From Paenibacillus_E sp042676385 (GTDB taxonomy: Bacteria; Bacillota; Bacilli; Paenibacillales; NBRC-103111), in assembly GCF_042676385.1 (NCBI RefSeq), contig NZ_JBHTHA010000031.1:1-64000 (forward strand): a DNA stretch of 64,000 nucleotides, written 5' to 3'. Positions 59,556-64,000 of this stretch are shown here, one piece after another (the first letter of the stretch is position 1; the number at the start of each line of letters is the position of its first letter). The translations under genes and the position numbers were made by a program. The notes under the pieces were generated by a model. It saw nothing but the letters and a program-made list of their open reading frames with translations. It made no database searches and was not told where the DNA came from.

Positions 59556-60320
59556 TTAAGACTCAAGCGTCCGGCAATATGCCAATACATCGCGGTATGG
59601 AAGTTCGCCGCCGAAAATATCCAGGGCGCTTCCGATCGTAATGTCGAGCCGCCCGCCGGTGATGTCCCGGAACCTCGCCAGATCGTCCAGCGATCGTGCA
59701 CCCCCGGCATAAGTCGTCGGAATCGTCGTCCATTCCGCCAATTGGGCCGCCAATTTCTCCTGAACGCCCTGACGCTTCCCTTCCACGTCCACCGCGTGAA
59801 TCAGGAACTCCTTGCAATAAGGCTCCAGCTTGGCGATTCCGGAAAGGCTCACCTCAAAATCGCTGAATGTGCGCCATTGATTGGTGACCACATAATACTT
59901 GCCATCCCGCTCTTTGCAGCTGAGGTCGATCACAAGCCGTTCGGGTCCCACCTTGGCGGCGATGGCCTCAAGATGATCCCAGTTCAATTTGCCGTCCTGA
60001 AAAATATATGAAGTCACGATAACGTGCGAAGCTCCAAGCTCCAAATACATATCCGCGTTATCCGCACGAATTCCGCCACCGATCTGAAGGCCGCCAGGGT
60101 AGGCCCGCAAAGCTTCTGCAGCCGCCTCTTCGTTGCCTCCGCCGAGCATGATCACATGGCCGCCTTCAAGGCCATCCTCGCGATACATAGATGCATAGTA
60201 GCCCGGCGTATGCTCGGAAACGAAATTTTCCACAACGCCGCTCACGTCCGGCTGTAGGGTTTCACCGACAATCTGTTTCACTTTACCTTGATGGAGATCA
60301 ATACATGGTCTGAATTTCAC
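59556..60320 (-). CDS. hisA: ProFAR isomerase of the eukaryotic HIS6 type
   Basis: The 254-residue protein sits in the hisA slot but resembles fungal and plant HIS6 (TIGR02129-like) rather than standard bacterial HisA. It has RPCIDLHQGKVKQIVGETL, FVSEHTPGYYASMYREDGL, GGHVIMLGGGNEEAAAEAL, LQIGGGIRADNADMYLE, KLNWDHLEAIA and IPTTYAGGARSLDDL, followed by DITIGSALDIFGG. The catalytic Asp pair would be in CIDLHQG and HAVDVEGKRQG. GTG start at 60320 follows AAAGGG. It isomerises ProFAR to PRFAR. The type suggests ancient transfer or a divergent bacterial lineage. Confidence 0.93.
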   Translation of the reverse strand: MKFRPCIDLHQGKVKQIVGETLQPDVSGVVENFVSEHTPGYYASMYREDGLEGGHVIMLGGGNEEAAAEALRAYPGGLQIGGGIRADNADMYLELGASHVIVTSYIFQDGKLNWDHLEAIAAKVGPERLVIDLSCKERDGKYYVVTNQWRTFSDFEVSLSGIAKLEPYCKEFLIHAVDVEGKRQGVQEKLAAQLAEWTTIPTTYAGGARSLDDLARFRDITGGRLDITIGSALDIFGGELPYRDVLAYCRTLES

Positions 60321-60335
60321 GATAAACGACCCTTT

Positions 60336-60962
60336 TCAAGTTGAGGTAGGCATAGCCGATTCGGCCAGCTTCAAATAATTTCCGAGCAGCCGCATGCCGA
60401 TATCCCCGCTCTTTTCCGGGTGGAACTGCATGCCGTACACGTTACCACGGCCAACAATAGCCGTTACTGGCTGAAAGTAATTCGTCACCGCAAGCAAGTC
60501 ACTCTCGCGCTCAGGCTTCGCATGGAAAGAGTGCACGAAGTAAACGTGTCCCTCCTCAATACCACTGAAAAGCGGACTGCCAGCTTGCTTGTAGCTCAAA
60601 CGGTTCCATCCCATGTGCGGCACCTTGTAATCGCCGCGAAAACGAATCACCGTGCCCGGCAAAAGGCCGAGCCCTTCATGTTCGCCGTACTCCTCGCTGC
60701 TGGAGAACAGCAGTTGCATACCGAGACAGATGCCGAGCAGCGGCTTGCCTGATTCCGCATAACGGATGACTACATCGCGCAAACCGGTGTTGCGTAAATT
60801 CTCCATCGCATCGCCGAAAGCGCCGACGCCGGGAAGGATCGCTCCGTCTGCAGCGAGAATTTGCTCCGGGTCGCCCGTCACAATGGCTTCGTGACCCAGT
60901 CGTTCCACCGCTTTGCTTACGCTATGTAAATTGCCCATACCGTAGTCAATAATTGCAATCAT
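60336..60962 (-). CDS. hisH: Imidazole glycerol phosphate synthase glutaminase subunit
   Basis: The 208-residue class I glutamine amidotransferase supplies ammonia to HisF. The nucleophile is Cys in GICLGMQLLFSSSEEYG, and the His/Glu pair is in GMQFHPEKSGDIG. The oxyanion strand ILPGVGAFGDAM is intact. The start at 60962 follows GGGGGTG and abuts the end of hisB. Confidence 0.96.
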   Translation of the reverse strand: MIAIIDYGMGNLHSVSKAVERLGHEAIVTGDPEQILAADGAILPGVGAFGDAMENLRNTGLRDVVIRYAESGKPLLGICLGMQLLFSSSEEYGEHEGLGLLPGTVIRFRGDYKVPHMGWNRLSYKQAGSPLFSGIEEGHVYFVHSFHAKPERESDLLAVTNYFQPVTAIVGRGNVYGMQFHPEKSGDIGMRLLGNYLKLAESAMPTST

Positions 60963-60963
60963 T

Positions 60964-61575
60964 TTAGAGCACCCCCTTCGTCGAAGGAACCCCCTGCACA
61001 CGAGGATCGATCGATGTCGCTTCATCCAGCGCACGGCCTAAAGCTTTAAATACCGCTTCAATCATATGATGCGTGTTGTGACCGTAGTGCACGATAACAT
61101 GCAGCGTGATACGGGCTTCAAGCGCCAGTTTCCACAGAAACTCATGTACCAGCTGCGTATCGAAGCTGCCTACAAGCTGCGAAGGATACTGCGCACGATA
61201 TTCAAGATGCGGACGGTTGCTAATATCGATGGCGACCTGGGCAAGCGCCTCGTCCATTGGGATGAACACGTTGGCATAACGCTTGATGCCTTTTTTGTCA
61301 CCCAGCGCTTCGCGCAGCGTCTGCCCCAGACAAATTCCGATATCCTCAACCGTGTGATGATCATCAATCTCGATATCGCCTTTGGCCACCACATTTAGGT
61401 TAAACTGGCCATGTTTAGTAAAAAGATCGAGCATATGATTCAAAAAAGGCACATCTGTTTGAAGTTCCGAAACCCCGGTCCCGTCGACTTGAAACGTTAA
61501 CGCGATATCGGTTTCGTTCGTTTTGCGGGCTACGCTCGCCGAGCGAGTTGCCAAAGCCTTCTCTTGTTCAGCCAT
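60964..61575 (-). CDS. hisB: Imidazoleglycerol-phosphate dehydratase
   Basis: The 203-residue Mn enzyme dehydrates IGP to imidazole acetol phosphate. The metal motifs are FLNHMLDLFTKHGQF, DDHHTVEDIGICLG, HLEYRAQYPSQLVGSFDTQLVHEF and the GHNTHHMIEAVFKALGRAL helix. It has no N-terminal phosphatase domain, consistent with a separate HisJ. Confidence 0.97.
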   Translation of the reverse strand: MAEQEKALATRSASVARKTNETDIALTFQVDGTGVSELQTDVPFLNHMLDLFTKHGQFNLNVVAKGDIEIDDHHTVEDIGICLGQTLREALGDKKGIKRYANVFIPMDEALAQVAIDISNRPHLEYRAQYPSQLVGSFDTQLVHEFLWKLALEARITLHVIVHYGHNTHHMIEAVFKALGRALDEATSIDPRVQGVPSTKGVL

Positions 61576-62871
61576 CTATTTCAACTTCCCTTCCTTCTTA
61601 AGTCTTACCTCGACGGCCCGCGCGTGACCTTCCAGCCCTTCATTGCGGGCCAGTGTCATGATCATATCGCCATTCGCGAGCAGCGCTTCCTTGCTATAGT
61701 GAATGACGCTTGATTTCTTAAGAAAATCGTCCACGTTAAGTGGTGACGAGAATCTTGCCGTACCGTTCGTCGGCAGCACATGATTCGGCCCAGCGAAATA
61801 ATCGCCCACCGGCTCCGTGCTGTAGGCGCCGAGGAAAATAGCACCTGCATTCTCAATGCGAGGCAGCAGGTTAAACGGCTCCTGTACGAGCAGCTCGCAG
61901 TGCTCCGGCGCCAGACGATTCACGACGTCCACGCCCTCGTCCAAGTTATCCACAAGGAGTATAGCTCCCTTGGTGGATGTGGACACGGCGGCGATCGCTT
62001 TCTTCGGCAGCACGTCCAGCTGCCGCCATAGTTCAAGCTTGACCGACTCGGCAAGCTCCTGTGAAGGTGTCACCAGGATCGCTGGTGACATCTCATCATG
62101 CTCCGCCTGCGCGAGCAGGTCAGCGGCGATATACTCAGGGTCGGCGTGCTCATCCGCCAGCACGACAATATCCGTCGGCCCGGCGATCATGTCGATGTCG
62201 ACGACCCCGTAGACGAAGCGCTTAGCAAGCGCCACGTAGATATTGCCAGGCCCGACGATCTTGTCGACTGCCGGGATCGATTCCGTGCCGTAGGCCAGCG
62301 CGGCTACAGCCTGCGCTCCGCCTACGCGGTAGATCTCCTTCACACCCGCTTCGGCTGCCGCCACGAGGATATGCGGGTTGATGCCTTCTTCGCCCGCGGT
62401 GGCCGGAGGCGTCACCATCGCGATCTCCGGCACCCCCGCCACGAGTGCGGGGATGGCGTTCATGAGCACGGAGGACGGGTACGCCGCCTTCCCTCCGGGC
62501 ACATACAATCCGACCCGCTTCAGCGGTCGGATGATTTGGCCCAGCAGGCTGCCGTCCGCCTGCAGGTCCATCCACGACGTGCGTTTCTGCTTCTCATGAA
62601 ACGCACGAATGTTGGCGGCGGCCTGCCGCAGCGCCGCCACGAAGCCGGCGTCGACCTGCGCGTACGCCGCCTGCACTTCCTCGTCCGTCACGCGAAGCTC
62701 GCTGACGGCAACCCCATCATAGCGCTGCGCCATGCGACGCAGCGCTGCATCTCCGTCCTGCCGCACCTCATCGATGATGCGGCGGACGGTCTCATTTTGC
62801 TCGGGCGAGCCGTATTCGACCTCGCGCTTCAACTGAAATTCCGAGGCGGGAAGTATCCGCATCTCCATCAT
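61576..62871 (-). CDS. hisD: Histidinol dehydrogenase
   Basis: The 431-residue Zn enzyme makes histidine from histidinol in two NAD steps. GLYVPGGKAAYPSSVLMNAIPA, KIVGPGNIYVALAKRFVYGVVDIDMIAGPTD-type segments, LLAQAEHDEMSP and LPTNGTARFSSPLNVDDFLKK are present. An ATG at 62862 with AAAGG nine bases upstream may be the true start. The hisB start follows the stop at once. Confidence 0.97.
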   Translation of the reverse strand: MMEMRILPASEFQLKREVEYGSPEQNETVRRIIDEVRQDGDAALRRMAQRYDGVAVSELRVTDEEVQAAYAQVDAGFVAALRQAAANIRAFHEKQKRTSWMDLQADGSLLGQIIRPLKRVGLYVPGGKAAYPSSVLMNAIPALVAGVPEIAMVTPPATAGEEGINPHILVAAAEAGVKEIYRVGGAQAVAALAYGTESIPAVDKIVGPGNIYVALAKRFVYGVVDIDMIAGPTDIVVLADEHADPEYIAADLLAQAEHDEMSPAILVTPSQELAESVKLELWRQLDVLPKKAIAAVSTSTKGAILLVDNLDEGVDVVNRLAPEHCELLVQEPFNLLPRIENAGAIFLGAYSTEPVGDYFAGPNHVLPTNGTARFSSPLNVDDFLKKSSVIHYSKEALLANGDMIMTLARNEGLEGHARAVEVRLKKEGKLK

Positions 62872-63010
62872 CCTTTCTCTTTCTCATGTATTTCTAAGTC
62901 AACGACATCCTGCGAATTAAGATAGAAATTCCTGTTAATCACTCTAATCCTCATATAACTGTCAAATTACCGTTAGTTTTTCCTATTATTTAGGATCAGT
63001 TCGCTCCCGA

Positions 63011-63649
63011 TTACAGCTTCACCGGAACAGGCAAAACCGCCTGCAACAGATCGCACAATCGCTGAATCGATTCGTTCTTCATCCGGTAGCTGACCCGATT
63101 GGCAATCAGCCGGCTCGTGATTTGAAAAATCTCCTCTTGCTCCACAAGGCCGTTCTCCTTGAGCGTCTGCCCGGTTTCGACCATATCGACGATCCGGTCG
63201 GCCAGCCCAATCAGCGGCGCGAGCTCGATCGAGCCGTTCAGCTTGATGACCTCAACCTGCTGCCCCTGCTCGCGAAAATATTGCGAGGCGACATTCGGAT
63301 ACTTCGTCGCCACACGCGGATTAATCACCGGCTTCCAATCCGGCAGCCCAATAACGGACATCCGGCAGCGCGCGATGCCGAGATCCAGCAACTCATAGAC
63401 GTTGCGGTTCTCCTCCATTAGCACGTCCTTGCCGACAACGCCGATATCGGCAACCCCGTATTCAACATAGGTCGGTACATCGACCGGTTTGGCCAAAATA
63501 AATTCCATTCTTGCCTCAGGCACCGGAATGATCAACCGGCGTCCTTCTTCCAGATCCTCCGGGATCGGCAGCCCCGCTTTATGAAACAGCTTCGCTGCCT
63601 GTTTATAGATACGGCCTTTTGGCATCGCTACTTTCAAGATTTCTTCCAT
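63011..63649 (-). CDS. hisG: ATP phosphoribosyltransferase, short form
   Basis: The 212-residue catalytic subunit condenses ATP and PRPP, the first step of histidine synthesis. It is the short form that lacks the C-terminal regulatory domain and requires HisZ. AMPKGRIYKQAAKLFHKAGL, EYGVADIGVVGKDVLMEENR and the PRPP loop region SIELAPLIGLADRIVDMVETG are seen. AAGGAGG precedes the start. A 139-nt gap before hisD holds no clear promoter. Confidence 0.97.
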   Translation of the reverse strand: MEEILKVAMPKGRIYKQAAKLFHKAGLPIPEDLEEGRRLIIPVPEARMEFILAKPVDVPTYVEYGVADIGVVGKDVLMEENRNVYELLDLGIARCRMSVIGLPDWKPVINPRVATKYPNVASQYFREQGQQVEVIKLNGSIELAPLIGLADRIVDMVETGQTLKENGLVEQEEIFQITSRLIANRVSYRMKNESIQRLCDLLQAVLPVPVKL

Positions 63650-63707
63650 CTTGCTATACCTCCTTTAAGCTTACGAAAATGGAGTATCCTCCCTCCTATG
63701 AAGCGAT

Positions 63708-64000
63708 TTACCTCGAGAGCAATGTAACGATATCTTGAAACAGGATTCCATGAATCTCATACTGTCCATCTTCCCGCTTCACAACAGCACCAGACCAGGA
63801 AGCCGGCTCTGTCACCAATTGCGTAATCGCCGATACATAGCCTTGCTCACGCTTCTCCTTGGCCAGCTTCAACGCTTCTTCCCGATGCTCGACATCATAG
63901 GCAATGAGTACACGAGCAGGTTGTTCTAAGGCTTCCTTGCCGGTTACCTCAAGAATCCGGTTCGTTTTCAATGCAAATCCGGTCGCTGGCGCAGGACGCC
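63708..64000 (-). CDS. hisZ: ATP phosphoribosyltransferase regulatory subunit HisZ (C-terminal part)
   Basis: The frame stays open to the window edge and reads RPAPATGFALKTNRILEV, the typical HisZ ending block, then a C-terminal anticodon-binding-like domain (VLIAYDVEHREEALKLAKE, REDGQYEIHGILFQDIVTLL). HisZ is a HisRS paralogue that activates short HisG. Its N-terminus lies beyond position 64000, so any T-box or leader of the operon is not visible. Confidence 0.88.
   Translation of the reverse strand, partial: RPAPATGFALKTNRILEVTGKEALEQPARVLIAYDVEHREEALKLAKEKREQGYVSAITQLVTEPASWSGAVVKREDGQYEIHGILFQDIVTLLSR

Noticed and set aside
62872..63010. Internal promoter between hisG and hisD
   Set aside because: A TTGACA occurs, but no -10 element lies at 16-18 bp, so I do not call it.

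Overview
The window looks like chromosomal DNA from a spore-former of the Paenibacillus type (Bacillota). Reasons: Bacillus-like synteny blocks (cggR-gap-pgk-tpiA-gpmI-eno, secG-estA-rnr-smpB-ssrA, trxB-rapZ-yvcK-whiA-crh), strong AGGAGG ribosome sites, several GTG starts, CtsR, CggR and GntR operators close to the Bacillus subtilis consensus, and moderate GC. Most genes lie on the minus strand. The plus-strand exceptions are a secreted coiled-coil gene, an AHSA1/DoxX pair, tRNA-Arg and clpP.

Layout. 0-3 kb: small alarmone synthetase, a secreted coiled-coil protein behind an attenuator-like leader, and a DedA membrane protein. 3.3-8.2 kb: a gluconate locus (gnd, gntR, gntP, gntK) with two GntR-type operators. 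8.4-11.8 kb: AHSA1/DoxX pair, a nonsense-interrupted gene, hypothetical genes and a VanZ-like protein. 11.9-18.0 kb: a complete-looking thiazole/oxazole-modified peptide (TOMM/LAP, heterocycloanthracin-type) cluster: a Cys-rich precursor with 17 Cys at every third residue, a ThiF-like maturation protein, a fused cyclodehydratase/YcaO ending in a PxPxP motif, and a SagB-type dehydrogenase. A cytochrome P450 gene follows, with its own terminator. 19.7-22.0 kb: a polar amino-acid ABC transporter.

22.3-27.5 kb is an accessory patch abutting the 3' end of ssrA (tmRNA). It holds a retropepsin-like pair, a ThsB/DUF1863-type TIR gene overlapping a membrane-protein gene, a start-less gene remnant, a degenerate about 70-bp copy of the ssrA 3' region, and a long AAA-ATPase-TIR fusion. 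Interspersed palindromic repeats share the terminal bases of ssrA. I read this as layered insertions at ssrA carrying TIR-based defence genes; the defence role is inferred.

27.5-40.6 kb is core: ssrA, smpB, RNase R with a 216-residue Gly/Arg-rich tail, esterase, secG, an M50-like protease, five glycolytic genes and cggR with its operator. 40.7-43.4 kb: tRNA-Arg(CCG), CtsR-regulated clpP and a stalk-domain secreted protein. 43.6-48.4 kb: a second amino-acid ABC transporter beside a GlnK/GlnL-type two-component system. 48.5-57.2 kb: a crh-locus HPr that keeps His15, whiA, yvcK, rapZ, ROK glucokinase, trxB, a TPR protein and prs. 57.3-64.0 kb: a histidine operon (hisZ-G-D-B-H-A-F-IE-J) in which HisA resembles the eukaryotic HIS6 type; hisZ runs off the window end.
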